Shown one piece after another: positions 22,818-32,100 of a DNA stretch of 64,000 nucleotides. Each line of letters starts with the position of its first letter. Position 1 is the first letter of the stretch. Source of the stretch: an uncultured Oscillospiraceae bacterium (GTDB taxonomy: Bacteria; Bacillota; Clostridia; Oscillospirales; Oscillospiraceae). Under the pieces are notes generated by a model. That model made no database searches, was not told where the DNA came from, and saw only the letters and a program-made list of their open reading frames with translations. The stretch covers positions 62,001 to 126,000 of the forward strand of contig CAKTPP010000001.1 in the NCBI GenBank assembly GCA_934591895.1. The letters are read 5' to 3'. The position numbers were made by a program, and so were the translations under genes.

Positions 22818-24476
22818 TTATTCAAACGAGATCATGTAGTAATAGACCGGCTGACCGCCGTCGACTACATTCACATCCGACATCGGCAGACGCTCGCCGA
22901 TCAGCTCGCCCGCGTGCTGCGCGGCATCGGCCTCCACGTCCTCACCGTAGTAGATGGAGACAATGTCGGGATCGAGATCCGTGGCGGCGTCGGCGATCGC
23001 GAGCAGTACCTTGTCGAGATCTGCGTTGCTGCCGAGCAGCGCGCCGTCCATCAGCGCCAGATACTCGCCCTTGTGGATGTCGTGCCCGTCGAAATCGGAA
23101 TCGCGCGCGGCATAGGTGACCTGCGCGGTGTGCACGCTCTCGATCGCGGCGCTCATCTCGGCCTCAATGACGTCCTCCGCGCTCGACGGGTCGAACGAGA
23201 GCATCGCGGTGATGCCCTGCGGCACGGTCTTGGTCGGGATGACGATGACCTTCTTGTCCGACAGCGGGATGCACTGCTGGGCGGCCATGATGATGTTCTT
23301 GTTGTTCGGCAGCACGAACACGACCTCCGCCGGGGTCTTGTTGACCTCAGTGAGGATGTCCTCCGTGGAGGGGTTCATGGTCTGGCCGCCGGTGACGACG
23401 CGGTCGACGCCCAACTCGCGGAAGAGGTTCGCCATGCCTTCGCCGGCGGACACGGCCACGACGCCGAACTGCTTTTCGGGCGCGGCGACGGCGGGCTCGC
23501 TCTCAGCCACGGCCTCGGGTGCGGTGGGGGCGTCGCTGCCGGAGAGCGCGGTGTGCTGGTTGCGCATGTTCTCAATCTTCACGGTCTGGAGCGGGCCGTA
23601 GGTCAGCGCCTCGGTCAGCACCTCGCCGGGCACGTTCGTGTGCACGTGCACCTTGATGATCTCGTCGTCATCGACCACGACGACGCAGTCGCCGAGGTTG
23701 TTGAGGAACGAGCGCAGCAGCTCGGGGCTCTTGCTGTTTTCACGCGCCACGATAAACTCCGTGCAGTAGCCGAACGTGATCTCTCCGGTGTCGAACTCGG
23801 AGAAGTCCGCGCCCTCTTTCGGCGCGGCAGCCGGAGCGGCCGCGGTCACGGGGGCAGCGGTGCGTCCCTGCAGATAGCCGAGCATGGCGTCCATGACGAG
23901 CACGAAGCCCTCGCCGCCGGCATCGACCACGCCTGCACGGCGCAGCACGGGGTTGATGTTCTGCGTGTCGGCCAGCGCCTCGCGCGCGGCGGCAAGCAGC
24001 GCCTCGAGCATGGCCTCAAAGTCCGTGCTCTCCTTGGCGAAGGCCACGGCGGCCTGCGCACCCAGACGGCTGACGGTGAGGATCGTGCCCTCGGCCGGCT
24101 TCATGACGGCCTTGTAGGCGGCGTCCACACCGGCGGAGACGGCGGCGGCAAACTCTGCGGCGTTCGCGTTCTCGCGGCCCTTGAGGGACTTGGCGATCCC
24201 GCGGAACAGCAGCGACAGAATGACGCCGGAGTTGCCGCGTGCACCGCGCAGCAGGGCGCTCGCGGCACAGTCGGCCACGGCGCCGACGGTGTCGGTCTGC
24301 CTGCGGCCGAGCTCGATGGCGGCGGAGTTCATCGTCAGGCTCATGTTCGTGCCGGTGTCACCGTCCGGAACCGGGAAGACGTTGAGCTCGTTGATCCGCT
24401 GTTTGTTTTCTTCCAGTGCCGCATTCGCGCACAGGAGCATCTCCCGAAGCGCTGCGGCATCAATGATTTCTCTCAA
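22818..24476 (-). CDS. fakA: DAK2-domain protein, FakA/YloV type (fatty acid kinase subunit A)
   Basis: A 552-aa cytoplasmic protein with an N-terminal Dak2 ATP-binding domain (FPVPDGDTGTNMSLTMNSA, with Mg-binding aspartates; GARGNSGVILSLLFRG; DAGGEGFVLVMDAMLG), a linker rich in Ala/Pro, and a C-terminal FakA domain (TGEITFGYCTEFIV, LGDCVVVVDDDEIIKVHVHTNVPG, QTMNPSTEDIL). With a FakB fatty-acid carrier it phosphorylates exogenous fatty acids. The start is TTG 24476, which has GGAGGT 8 nt upstream; no in-frame ATG fits. It follows the Gls24 gene, the standard yloU-yloV order. No fakB is visible. Confidence 0.9.
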   Translation of the reverse strand: MREIIDAAALREMLLCANAALEENKQRINELNVFPVPDGDTGTNMSLTMNSAAIELGRRQTDTVGAVADCAASALLRGARGNSGVILSLLFRGIAKSLKGRENANAAEFAAAVSAGVDAAYKAVMKPAEGTILTVSRLGAQAAVAFAKESTDFEAMLEALLAAAREALADTQNINPVLRRAGVVDAGGEGFVLVMDAMLGYLQGRTAAPVTAAAPAAAPKEGADFSEFDTGEITFGYCTEFIVARENSKSPELLRSFLNNLGDCVVVVDDDEIIKVHVHTNVPGEVLTEALTYGPLQTVKIENMRNQHTALSGSDAPTAPEAVAESEPAVAAPEKQFGVVAVSAGEGMANLFRELGVDRVVTGGQTMNPSTEDILTEVNKTPAEVVFVLPNNKNIIMAAQQCIPLSDKKVIVIPTKTVPQGITAMLSFDPSSAEDVIEAEMSAAIESVHTAQVTYAARDSDFDGHDIHKGEYLALMDGALLGSNADLDKVLLAIADAATDLDPDIVSIYYGEDVEADAAQHAGELIGERLPMSDVNVVDGGQPVYYYMISFE

Positions 24477-24558
24477 ATCTGTACACCTCCGACGGGGGGA
24501 ATGAAAATGGCCCGGAAGCGCGGCTTCCGGGTGGGGAAGCGATGCGAAATGTCCCTGC

Positions 24559-24912
24559 TCAGTCGAGGAACATGGAGTCCACGAACACGTCCACACGCGC
24601 AACGGGCACGCCGGTGGCCTGATTGACCTTATAGCTGACCTCGTTGATGATGCTGTGGGCGAGCGCGGAAATGTTCACGCCGTGATCGACTGCGATGTGC
24701 AGCTCGAGCGAGATGCTCCCGTCGTCGGCGAACGTGGCGTTGACGCCCTTGGACATGGATTCTCTGCGCAGAAGCTGGAACGGACCGCTGTCCTTGCTGC
24801 GGCCGACCATGCCCTTCACGCCGAAGCAGCTGGTCGCGGCGTCGCCTGCAAGGTTTGTGAATACTTCGTTGGTGATGCTGATGGTGCCATTCGATTGTTC
24901 GATTTTGACCAT
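24559..24912 (-). CDS. Asp23/Gls24-family protein (YloU-like)
   Basis: A 117-aa protein with the Asp23 fold signature: GTISITNEVFTNLAGDAATSCFGVKGM, then an alternating strand/helix pattern (ISLELHIAVDHGVNISALAHSIINEVSYKVNQATGVPVARVDVFVDSM). It forms the usual operon with the FakA-like gene 82 nt downstream. Family members are linked to envelope stress; the molecular role is unclear. The start has AGAAAGGGG upstream and a consensus promoter. Confidence 0.92.
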   Translation of the reverse strand: MVKIEQSNGTISITNEVFTNLAGDAATSCFGVKGMVGRSKDSGPFQLLRRESMSKGVNATFADDGSISLELHIAVDHGVNISALAHSIINEVSYKVNQATGVPVARVDVFVDSMFLD

Positions 24913-24944
24913 GTAGACAGCCCCTTTCTTAACAGCAGTGATAT

Positions 24945-24973
24945 ATTATATAACAATAGATGAGAAATCACAA
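24945..24973 (-). promoter_or_regulatory. Promoter of the Gls24-FakA operon
   Basis: Minus-strand TTGTGA (24973-24968), 17-nt spacer, TATAAT (24950-24945), 33 nt upstream of the Gls24 start codon. Confidence 0.7.
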
Positions 24974-25091
24974 GCGAAAAAATAGCGAAAAAACCGGACA
25001 TTTTCCGTGAAAACGCCGGTTTTTACTCGGAAACTTGCATGTTTTCAATAGTGACGTTTCGAAAAATGAAACAAGAAACAAAAAACTATTA

Positions 25092-25120
25092 TTTACGTAT
25101 TTTTGAAACTGTGTTATCAT
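25092..25120 (+). promoter_or_regulatory. Promoter of nifJ
   Basis: TTTACG (25092-25097), 17-nt spacer, TATCAT (25115-25120); leader about 70 nt. Confidence 0.55.
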
Positions 25121-25196
25121 ATTGACGTGAATGGGCTGATAGGTGCCCATCGCACGAATACAGGATAACCCATAAGAGAAATAGGAGATGAAGTTT

Positions 25197-28100
25197 ATGG
25201 CAAGAAAGCTCGTTACGATGGACGGCAACAACGCTGCCGCCCACGTGTCCTACGCCTTTACGGAAGTGGCTGCCATTTACCCGATCACCCCGTCGAGCCC
25301 GATGGCCGACCTGGTCGATCAGTGGTCCGCCGCCGGCCGTAAGAACATCTTCGGCACGAAGGTCCGTGTGCAGGAAATGCAGGCAGAGTCCGGCGCAGCC
25401 GGCGCTGTCCACGGCTCTTTGAATGCCGGCGCTCTGACGACGACGTACACCGCCTCGCAGGGCCTGCTGCTGATGGTTCCGAATATGTACAAGATCGCCG
25501 GTGAGCTGCTTCCGGCCGTCTTCCATGTGACGGCGCGCGCACTCGCCTCGCACACCCTGTCCATCTTCGGTGACCAGTCCGACGTTATGGCCTGCCGTCA
25601 GACCGGCTTTGCCATGCTCGCCGAGGGCAATGTGCAGGAAGTTATGGATCTGTCCCCCGTGGCGCATCTGGCCGCCATCAAGGGCCGCGTTCCGTTCCTG
25701 AACTTCTTTGACGGCTTCCGTACCTCGCACGAGATCCAGAAGATCGCCGTCTGGGATTATGATGATCTGGCTGATATGGTGGACATGGATGCGGTCAATG
25801 CCTTCCGTCAGCGCGGTCTGAACCCGCAGCATCCGCAGATGCGCGGCAGCCATGAAAACGGCGACATCTTCTTCCAGAACCGTGAGGCGTCCAACAAGTA
25901 CTACGACGCCGTGCCGGAGCTGGTCGAGGAGTACATGGCGAAGATCAATGCCAAGATCGGCACCAACTACCAGCTGTTCAACTACTATGGCGCTCCGGAT
26001 GCTGACCGTGTCATCATCTCCATGGGCTCCATCTGCGACGTGGCCGAGGAGGTCATCGACTACCTCAACGCCCACGGTGAGAAGGTCGGCCTCGTGAAGG
26101 TCCGCCTGTATCGTCCGTTCCGTGCCGACAAGCTCATCGCGGCCATCCCGGCGACCTGCAAGAAGATCGCGGTGCTCGACCGCACGAAGGAGCCCGGCGC
26201 ACAGGGCGAGCCCCTGTATCTCGACGTCGTCACCGCGCTGGCCAACGCCGGCCGCAACGACATCGTCGTCACCGGCGGCCGCTACGGCCTCGGCTCCAAG
26301 GACACCCCGCCGTCCTCCGTGTTCGCGGTCTACGAGGAGCTCAAGAGCGAGAACCCGAAGCGTCAGTTCACCATCGGCATCGTCGACGACGTGACCAACC
26401 TCTCCCTGCCGGAGAAGGACGCGCCCGACACCTCCGCCGAGGGCACCATCGCCTGCAAGTTCTGGGGTCTCGGCGGTGACGGCACCGTCGGCGCCAACAA
26501 GAACTCCATCAAGATCATCGGCGACCACACCGATAAATTCGTGCAGGCCTACTTCCAGTACGACTCCAAGAAGACCGGCGGCGTGACCATCAGCCACCTG
26601 CGCTTCGGCGATCACGAGATCAAGAGCCCGTACTATATCAATAAGGCCGACTTCGTCGCCTGCCACAACCCGAGCTACATCACCAAGGGCTTCAAGATGG
26701 TTCAGGACGTCAAGCCCGGCGGCGTGTTCATGATCAACTGCGAGTGGACGCCCGAGGAGCTCAGCCACCATCTGGACGCCTCCGCCAAGCGTTACATTGC
26801 TAAGAATAATATCCAGCTCTACACGATCAACGCCATTGACCTGGCCATCCAGATCGGCATGGGCAAGCGCAACAACACCATCCTGCAGTCCGCATTCTTC
26901 TCTCTGGCGAAGATCATGCCGGAAGAGGACGCCATCCGCTACATGAAGGAGAAAGCCAAGGCCTCCTACATGAAGAAGGGCGAGGACGTGGTCGAGATGA
27001 ACTACAAGGCCATCGACCTCGGCGCGACCGCGTATGTGAAGATCGACGTTCCGGCCGCCTGGGCCGACGCCGTTGACGAAGCGCCCGCCAAGGAGCTGAC
27101 CGGCCGTCCGGCCACCGTCAAGATGGTGCGCGACATCCTCACTCCGGTCGACAAGATGGACGGCGACAGCCTGCCTGTCTCCGCGTTCGTCGATCACGCC
27201 GACGGCACGTTCGAGCTCGGCGCCTCCGCGTATGAGAAGCGCGGCGTGGCCGTCTCCGTGCCCGAGTGGGACAGCGCCAAGTGCATCCAGTGCAACCAGT
27301 GCGCCTATGTCTGCCCGCACGCGACCATCCGCCCGTTCGCGCTCACTGCCGACGAGCTGGCCGCCGCGCCCGCGCAGACCAAGGCTGCCGACTTCAAGGT
27401 CGGCGCCGGCAAGGGCGTTTACAAGTTCTCCATGGCCATCTCCCCGCTCGACTGCATGGGCTGCGGCGTCTGCACGCACGTCTGCCCGGTCGGTGCGCTG
27501 ACGATGCAGCCGCTTGAGGGTCAGGAAGCGCAGCAGCCCGTGTTCGACTACATGGTCTCTGCCGTTGCCGAGAAGAAGGAGCTTCAGGACTTCACCGTCA
27601 AGGGAAGCCAGTTCCGTCAGCCCATGCTCGAGTTCTCCGGCTCCTGCGCCGGCTGCGCCGAGACGAGCTATGCCCGCCTGATCACGCAGCTGTTCGGCGA
27701 TCACATGATGATCTCCAACGCGACCGGCTGCTCGTCCATCTGGGGCGGCCCGGCTGCTACCAGCCCGTACACCGTCAACAAGGAAGGCAAGGGTCCCGCC
27801 TGGGCCAACTCCCTGTTCGAGGATAACGCGGAGCACGGCCTCGGCATGTACCTTGGCCAGAAGAAGATCCGCGACGATCTCGCGGAGGACATCCGCTACA
27901 TCGCCGAAAACGGCAAGGATCCGGCCAAGGTCGCGGCTGCCAAGAAGTACCTCGAGACCTATAACGACGGCGAGGCCAACCAGACCGCCACGGCGGAGTT
28001 CCTCGCTGCCATGGAGGCCAAGCCCTGCGACTGCGAGCGCTACCAGCGCGTCATGGCCGGCAAGGACTTCCTCAACAAGAAGAGCTGCTGGATCTTCGGC

Positions 28101-28730
28101 GGCGACGGCTGGGCCTACGATATCGGCTTCGGCGGTCTGGACCATGTCCTGGCGCAGGACGAGGACGTGAACGTGTTCGTCTTCAACACCGAGGTCTACT
28201 CCAACACCGGCGGACAGGCGTCCAAGGCCTCCAACATCGGCCAGGTCGCACAGTTCGCGGCTGCCGGCAAGGAGCTCAAGAGCAAGAGCCTTGCCGAGAT
28301 CGCCATGAGCTACGGCTACATCTACGTGGCACAGGTCGCCATGGGCGCAAACCCGGCGCAGACCATCAAGGCCATCAAGGAAGCGGAAGCTTACCCCGGC
28401 CCGTCCCTGATCATCGGCTACGCGCCCTGCGAGATGCACAGCATCAAGAAAGGCGGCATGACCAACTGCCAGGGCGAGATGAAGCGCGCGGTCGACTGCG
28501 GCTACTGGAACCTGTTCCGTTACGATCCGTCTGCCGAGAAGCCTTTCGTGCTCGACAGCAAGGAGCCGGCCGACGGCTACCGTGACTTCCTCATGAACGA
28601 GGCGCGTTACGCCCGCCTGACCAACGAGTTCCCGGATCGTGCTGAGGAGCTGTTTGCCAAGTCCGAGGCGAATGCCAAGGCACGCTACGAGCACCTGCTC
28701 AAGCTCAAGAAGCTCTACGACGAGGCATAA
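25197..28730 (+). CDS. nifJ: Pyruvate:ferredoxin (flavodoxin) oxidoreductase, single chain
   Basis: A 1177-aa homodimeric-type enzyme converting pyruvate and CoA to acetyl-CoA, CO2 and reduced ferredoxin. Domain order: the pyrimidine-binding domain starts at the N-terminus (TEVAAIYPITPSSPMADLVDQW, residues about 20-45), then the gamma domain (TIACKFWGLGGDGTVGANKNSIKIIG), and two [4Fe-4S] motifs CIQCNQCAYVCPHA and CMGCGVCTHVCPVGA (about 695-765). The TPP domain has CAGCAETSYARL, NATGCSSIWGG and FGGDGWAYDIGFGGLDHVLA plus NTEVYSNTGGQ. ATG 25197 is set by AGGAG 9 nt upstream. Codon use is less GC-extreme than that of neighbours, typical of a highly expressed gene. Confidence 0.97.
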   Translation: MARKLVTMDGNNAAAHVSYAFTEVAAIYPITPSSPMADLVDQWSAAGRKNIFGTKVRVQEMQAESGAAGAVHGSLNAGALTTTYTASQGLLLMVPNMYKIAGELLPAVFHVTARALASHTLSIFGDQSDVMACRQTGFAMLAEGNVQEVMDLSPVAHLAAIKGRVPFLNFFDGFRTSHEIQKIAVWDYDDLADMVDMDAVNAFRQRGLNPQHPQMRGSHENGDIFFQNREASNKYYDAVPELVEEYMAKINAKIGTNYQLFNYYGAPDADRVIISMGSICDVAEEVIDYLNAHGEKVGLVKVRLYRPFRADKLIAAIPATCKKIAVLDRTKEPGAQGEPLYLDVVTALANAGRNDIVVTGGRYGLGSKDTPPSSVFAVYEELKSENPKRQFTIGIVDDVTNLSLPEKDAPDTSAEGTIACKFWGLGGDGTVGANKNSIKIIGDHTDKFVQAYFQYDSKKTGGVTISHLRFGDHEIKSPYYINKADFVACHNPSYITKGFKMVQDVKPGGVFMINCEWTPEELSHHLDASAKRYIAKNNIQLYTINAIDLAIQIGMGKRNNTILQSAFFSLAKIMPEEDAIRYMKEKAKASYMKKGEDVVEMNYKAIDLGATAYVKIDVPAAWADAVDEAPAKELTGRPATVKMVRDILTPVDKMDGDSLPVSAFVDHADGTFELGASAYEKRGVAVSVPEWDSAKCIQCNQCAYVCPHATIRPFALTADELAAAPAQTKAADFKVGAGKGVYKFSMAISPLDCMGCGVCTHVCPVGALTMQPLEGQEAQQPVFDYMVSAVAEKKELQDFTVKGSQFRQPMLEFSGSCAGCAETSYARLITQLFGDHMMISNATGCSSIWGGPAATSPYTVNKEGKGPAWANSLFEDNAEHGLGMYLGQKKIRDDLAEDIRYIAENGKDPAKVAAAKKYLETYNDGEANQTATAEFLAAMEAKPCDCERYQRVMAGKDFLNKKSCWIFGGDGWAYDIGFGGLDHVLAQDEDVNVFVFNTEVYSNTGGQASKASNIGQVAQFAAAGKELKSKSLAEIAMSYGYIYVAQVAMGANPAQTIKAIKEAEAYPGPSLIIGYAPCEMHSIKKGGMTNCQGEMKRAVDCGYWNLFRYDPSAEKPFVLDSKEPADGYRDFLMNEARYARLTNEFPDRAEELFAKSEANAKARYEHLLKLKKLYDEA

Positions 28731-28749
28731 GCAAACCTTCCACCTACGC

Positions 28750-28779
28750 AGGCGGGGCTGATCTCAGCCCCGCCTTTTT
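28750..28779. terminator. Terminator of nifJ
   Basis: Perfect 12-bp stem (AGGCGGGGCTGA and complement) with a 2-nt gap at the tip and a five-T run, 20 nt after the stop. Confidence 0.9.
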
Positions 28780-28878
28780 CAAGCCATCGCCCGATATCGC
28801 CTGACGCAGCGTGTTGAAAATCGGCGGGATACGGCGTATACTTGACATCAGATCATTCACGGAAGGGGAGACCGCCAT

Positions 28879-29757
28879 TTGAATACGGACACCTATCAGA
28901 GCGCGCTCGAATCGACAAAGGACAGCATCGAGGACGTGAACAATGCCATCGGCTTCAGCCTCGGCAGTCTCACGCCGGAAAAACTCATCACCTCCGCCAT
29001 CACGCTCGTGATCTGCATTCTGGCCATCTGGATCATCATGCGCATCGCGCGGCGCATCTCGGCGCACTCGCGCCTGTCGGAGAGCCTGAGCAGGTTCATT
29101 CTCAAGGTGCTCAAGATCGCGCTGGAGTTTATGGCGATCCTCATCGTTGCCGACAGCCTCGGCATCAATGTCACGGCTCTGCTGGCCGTGTTCAGCCTGC
29201 TCGGTCTGGCACTGTCGCTCTCGGTGCAAAACTGCCTCTCGAATGTCATGAGCGGCATCACCATTCTGCTCACACGGCCGTTTGAGGACGGCGATTTCAT
29301 CGAGGCCGGCAACGTCAGCGGCACGGTGCGCGACATCGGACTCATCTACACGCAGCTGTGCACGATCGACAACAAGGACATCTACGTGCCGAACAGTGAC
29401 CTGTCGGCCTCCAAGATCGTCAACTACAACCACGAGCCGCAGCGGCGCGTGGATCTCACGTTCGGCGCGGATTATACCTGCCGTCCGGAGCAGGTGAAGG
29501 CTGCGCTGCACAACGCCGTCTCCCTCGTGCCCGGCATCCTGCCCGAGCCCGAGCCGTTCGTGCGTGTGGCGGGCTACGGCGAGAGCAACATCGACTACAT
29601 CGTGCGCGTCTGGTGCAAAACGGCCGACTACTGGACGGTGTACTATGACCTCCTTGAGGCCGTCGGCGCGGCGTTTGACGCCCACGGCGTGTCCATGTCC
29701 TATCCGCAGATGAACGTGCACGTGCTTGACACACCGAAAAGCGCAAAAAAAGATTGA
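28879..29757 (+). CDS. MscS-family mechanosensitive ion channel
   Basis: A 292-aa inner-membrane channel that opens under membrane tension. Three TM segments (LITSAITLVICILAIWIIM, ILKVLKIALEFMAILIVAD, the pore helix ALLAVFSLLGLALSLSVQNCLSNVMSGI) precede a beta domain with FEDGDFIEAGNVSGTVRDIGLIYTQL and DNKDIYVPNSDLSASKIVNY. The start is TTG at 28879, preceded by GGAAGGGGAG. The stop codon lies in a tandem repeat that supplies the -35 box of the rpsF promoter. Confidence 0.93.
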   Translation: MNTDTYQSALESTKDSIEDVNNAIGFSLGSLTPEKLITSAITLVICILAIWIIMRIARRISAHSRLSESLSRFILKVLKIALEFMAILIVADSLGINVTALLAVFSLLGLALSLSVQNCLSNVMSGITILLTRPFEDGDFIEAGNVSGTVRDIGLIYTQLCTIDNKDIYVPNSDLSASKIVNYNHEPQRRVDLTFGADYTCRPEQVKAALHNAVSLVPGILPEPEPFVRVAGYGESNIDYIVRVWCKTADYWTVYYDLLEAVGAAFDAHGVSMSYPQMNVHVLDTPKSAKKD

Positions 29758-29792
29758 CTTTCCCATATTTAAAGATTGACTTTCCCATATTT
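29749..29792. repeat. Perfect 22-bp tandem duplication over mscS stop and rpsF promoter
   Basis: Two identical 22-bp units (29749-29770, 29771-29792) each contain GATTGACT. The first unit holds the channel gene's TGA; the second holds the TTGACT used as -35 box for rpsF. Only the second is at the right distance from TATAAT. Confidence 0.95.
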
Positions 29793-29803
29793 TCAGGTAT
29801 AAT
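29776..29803 (+). promoter_or_regulatory. Promoter of rpsF-ssb-rpsR
   Basis: TTGACT (29776-29781), 16-nt spacer, TATAAT (29798-29803). The leader to rpsF is about 75 nt. Confidence 0.8.
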
Positions 29804-29885
29804 AATATGGCCTGTGTGCTGACACGGGCGATCCTTGCTCTCATTTGAGATGAGGGCCATTAGACCAGAAGGAGGTGCAACTGAA

Positions 29886-30182
29886 ATGGCAAAAACCACC
29901 GAAAAGTACGAACTGATGTACATCATCAACCCCAACCTGTCGGAGGAAGAGACTGCAGCAGTCGTCGAGAAGTTCAAGGCGCTTGTCGAGCAGAACGGCA
30001 CGCTGGAGGAGATGGAGGAGATGGGTAAGCGCAAGCTCGCTTACGAGATCAACTACATTTCCGAGGGCTACTACGTGCTCGTCAAGTTCACCAGCGGCCC
30101 GGATTTCCCGGCCGAGCTGGATCGTGTGCTGGGCATCACGGACGGTATTCTCCGCTCCCTGATCACCCGCCGCCCGGAATAA
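29886..30182 (+). CDS. rpsF: 30S ribosomal protein S6
   Basis: A 98-aa ribosomal protein (KYELMYIINPNLSEEETAAVVEKF at the N-terminus; GKRKLAYEINYISEGYYVLVKF; DGILRSLITRRPE). S6 binds S18 and 16S rRNA on the platform. AGAAGGAGGT precedes ATG 29886; a longer in-frame start at 29835 has no site. It is first in the standard rpsF-ssb-rpsR operon, whose S6:S18 complex is often autoregulatory in bacteria through a leader structure; no clear leader motif was verified. Confidence 0.97.
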   Translation: MAKTTEKYELMYIINPNLSEEETAAVVEKFKALVEQNGTLEEMEEMGKRKLAYEINYISEGYYVLVKFTSGPDFPAELDRVLGITDGILRSLITRRPE

Positions 30183-30194
30183 GGAGGCGCGGCA

Positions 30195-30659
30195 ATGCTG
30201 AATCACATTGTGCTCATGGGCCGTCTGACCCGTGACCCCGAGCTTCGTTATACCCAGTCCCAGATTCCCGTGGCGTCGTTTACGCTTGCGGTCGACCGTG
30301 ATTTCGGCGGTCGTGACGGCGGCGAGCGGCAGACGGACTTCATCGACATTGTCGCGTGGAGAAGCACGGCGGAGTTTGTCTCCAAGTACTTCACCAAGGG
30401 CAGCATGGCCGTTGTGACCGGCCGCCTGCAGATCCGCGATTGGACCGACCGCGAGGGCGGCAAGCGCCGCAGCGCGGAGGTCGTGGCGGACAATGTCTAC
30501 TTCGGCGAGAGCAAGCGCCGCGACAGCGGTGATATGTCTCGCCCGGCAGCGCCGAGCGCACCGGCTCGCCGCAGCAGCAATGGCGGATATGACAATGTCC
30601 CCCAGGGCGGCAGCGCGTTTTCCGAGCTGGATGACGACGACGGCGACCTGCCGTTCTGA
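30195..30659 (+). CDS. ssb: Single-stranded DNA-binding protein
   Basis: A 154-aa OB-fold protein that coats single-stranded DNA in replication and repair. The N-terminus is MLNHIVLMGRLTRDPELRYTQSQIPVASFTLAVDR, followed by TDFIDIVAWRSTAEFVSKYFTKGSMAVVTGRLQIRDW. A low-complexity linker leads to the acidic tail DDDDGDLPF, which binds partner proteins. It lies 12 nt after rpsF with GGAGG before the ATG. Confidence 0.98.
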   Translation: MLNHIVLMGRLTRDPELRYTQSQIPVASFTLAVDRDFGGRDGGERQTDFIDIVAWRSTAEFVSKYFTKGSMAVVTGRLQIRDWTDREGGKRRSAEVVADNVYFGESKRRDSGDMSRPAAPSAPARRSSNGGYDNVPQGGSAFSELDDDDGDLPF

Positions 30660-30683
30660 TTTTGATAAAGGAGGATTACAGTC

Positions 30684-30923
30684 TTGGCTTTTGACAGAGA
30701 TAAGAGCAAGAACCGCAAACGCAGAAAAGTTTGCCAGTTCTGTGTTGACAAGTGCACTTATATCGACTACAAAGACACCGCGAAGCTTCGCCGCTTCCTG
30801 TCCGAGCGCAGCAAGATCCTGCCGCGCCGCACGACCGGCACCTGCGCGATGCATCAGCGCGAGCTCACCGAGGCCATCAAGAGAGCGCGTCAGATCGCCC
30901 TCCTGCCGTACGTGACCGACTGA
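30684..30923 (+). CDS. rpsR: 30S ribosomal protein S18
   Basis: A 79-aa protein with RKVCQFCVDKCTYIDYKDTAKLRRFLSERSKILPRRTTGTCAMHQRELTEAIKRARQIALLPYV. The CxxC...C near the N-terminus suggests the zinc-binding (C+) form; the window's zur-znu zinc genes are therefore of some interest, though no C- paralog was seen. The start is TTG 30684 with AAGGAGG upstream. It is last in the operon, before a strong terminator. Confidence 0.97.
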   Translation: MAFDRDKSKNRKRRKVCQFCVDKCTYIDYKDTAKLRRFLSERSKILPRRTTGTCAMHQRELTEAIKRARQIALLPYVTD

Positions 30924-30942
30924 GTTTTTGTTCACAGACGCA

Positions 30943-30977
30943 AACCTGCCCCCATCACACGATGGGGGCAGGTTTTT
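30943..30977. terminator. Terminator of rpsF operon and of the LysR gene
   Basis: Fourteen-base arms (AACCTGCCCCCATC and complement), a 4-nt loop and a T-run on the plus strand; A-rich on the other side, between convergent genes. Confidence 0.93.
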
Positions 30978-30990
30978 CGTTGTGCGATCT

Positions 30991-31896
30991 TCAGCTCTCG
31001 AGGTGCAGCGGGATCTTTTCCACCTGCGCAATGCAGGAGACCATGACGCGGATCTGCGGCGTGAGCACCTTGTCGCGGTGGTGCACCAGCTGGCTCCACT
31101 GCTCCATGTGGCAGTCCGCGATCGGCAGGATGGCGAGCCGACCCTCTTCCGCGCGGCGGCGCGCCGTGTAGCGCGGCAGCACGGACAGGTACGGACTGTG
31201 CTCGAGCAGCTGCATGACCATGCTCGTGCTCTCAAGCTCCAGAAACGGACGGATCGTCAGCTTCTGGTGCGCCAGCTCCACGTCGAACTGGTGGCGGTAG
31301 CTGTTGGACTGCGGCATGAGCACGAACGGCTCGTCCACAAGGTCAGCGAGCTTGAGCTGCTTTTCCGCGGCGAAGCGGTGCTTGGGGCTGGCGACAATGA
31401 CGATCTCCTGCGGGCACTCAAAGAGCTTGACGCGCTGCGCGTCGTAGCCCATATCGTCAAGCGTATAGATCAGGTCGACCTCGTTGTGCATGAGCATATC
31501 GGAGAGTGTCTTTGTGTCGCCCTCGATCAGCTGTGTGTTCACGTGCGGACAGTGGTCGTGATACAGCGGCAGGATCTCACCGAAGCTGGCCGTCATGATC
31601 GACTCGATCGTGCCGATGCGCAGCGTGCCGGTCAGATCGCGCTCCTCGACCGTGAACGACACGGCGCGCGCGGCAGCCGACACGACATCGCGTGCATAGG
31701 GAATGAACTCCTGCCCATAGTGGGTGATGGATACCGTTTTGCCGATGCGATCGAACAGACGCACGCCCAGCTCGTTTTCAAGCTGCTGAACCTGCACCGT
31801 AACTGCGGACTGGGAATATCCCAGAGATTCTGCGGCTTTGGAGAAGCTTTGCAGCTGTGCGACCTTTAAGAATGTGGTCAGCAGACGAAGTTCCAT
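30991..31896 (-). CDS. LysR-family transcriptional regulator
   Basis: A 301-aa regulator. The N-terminal winged HTH is LLTTFLKVAQLQSFSKAAESLGYSQSAVTVQVQQLENELGVRLFDR, and the effector domain starts near TGTLRIGTIESIMTASFGEILPLYHDHCPHV. ATG 31896 was chosen (AAGGAGG 8 nt upstream) over TTG 31902. The divergent downstream gene is the 62-aa membrane protein at 32189; the 293-bp gap holds both promoters. The effector and targets are unknown. Confidence 0.92.
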   Translation of the reverse strand: MELRLLTTFLKVAQLQSFSKAAESLGYSQSAVTVQVQQLENELGVRLFDRIGKTVSITHYGQEFIPYARDVVSAAARAVSFTVEERDLTGTLRIGTIESIMTASFGEILPLYHDHCPHVNTQLIEGDTKTLSDMLMHNEVDLIYTLDDMGYDAQRVKLFECPQEIVIVASPKHRFAAEKQLKLADLVDEPFVLMPQSNSYRHQFDVELAHQKLTIRPFLELESTSMVMQLLEHSPYLSVLPRYTARRRAEEGRLAILPIADCHMEQWSQLVHHRDKVLTPQIRVMVSCIAQVEKIPLHLES

Positions 31897-31943
31897 AGGC
31901 AATGCCTCCTTATCCTGAATTGGATCCGTTTTTTCTCAATCAT

Positions 31944-31973
31944 ATAATACGTCGCAAATCCGGCCTGCGTCAA
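31944..31973 (-). promoter_or_regulatory. Promoter of the LysR gene
   Basis: Minus-strand TTGACG (31973-31968), 18-nt spacer, TATTAT (31949-31944). The AT-rich stretch between here and 32100 shows no gene. Confidence 0.5.
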
Positions 31974-32100
31974 GCACGAATTCTGATAATCGACACGGAA
32001 CAGGAACGGATTGACAATAATTTATCACGCTTTTGAAATCATCTTATTACTTTTTTGAATTGTATCGAAAAGAAAAAAGAGATTATTCGAAATTGTGAAT

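Noticed and set aside
25089..28694. Very long open frame (about 1200 codons) antisense to nifJ
   Set aside because: High-GC third positions suppress stops on the opposite strand; its product is low-complexity and has no start site or family motif, whereas the sense frame is a complete oxidoreductase.
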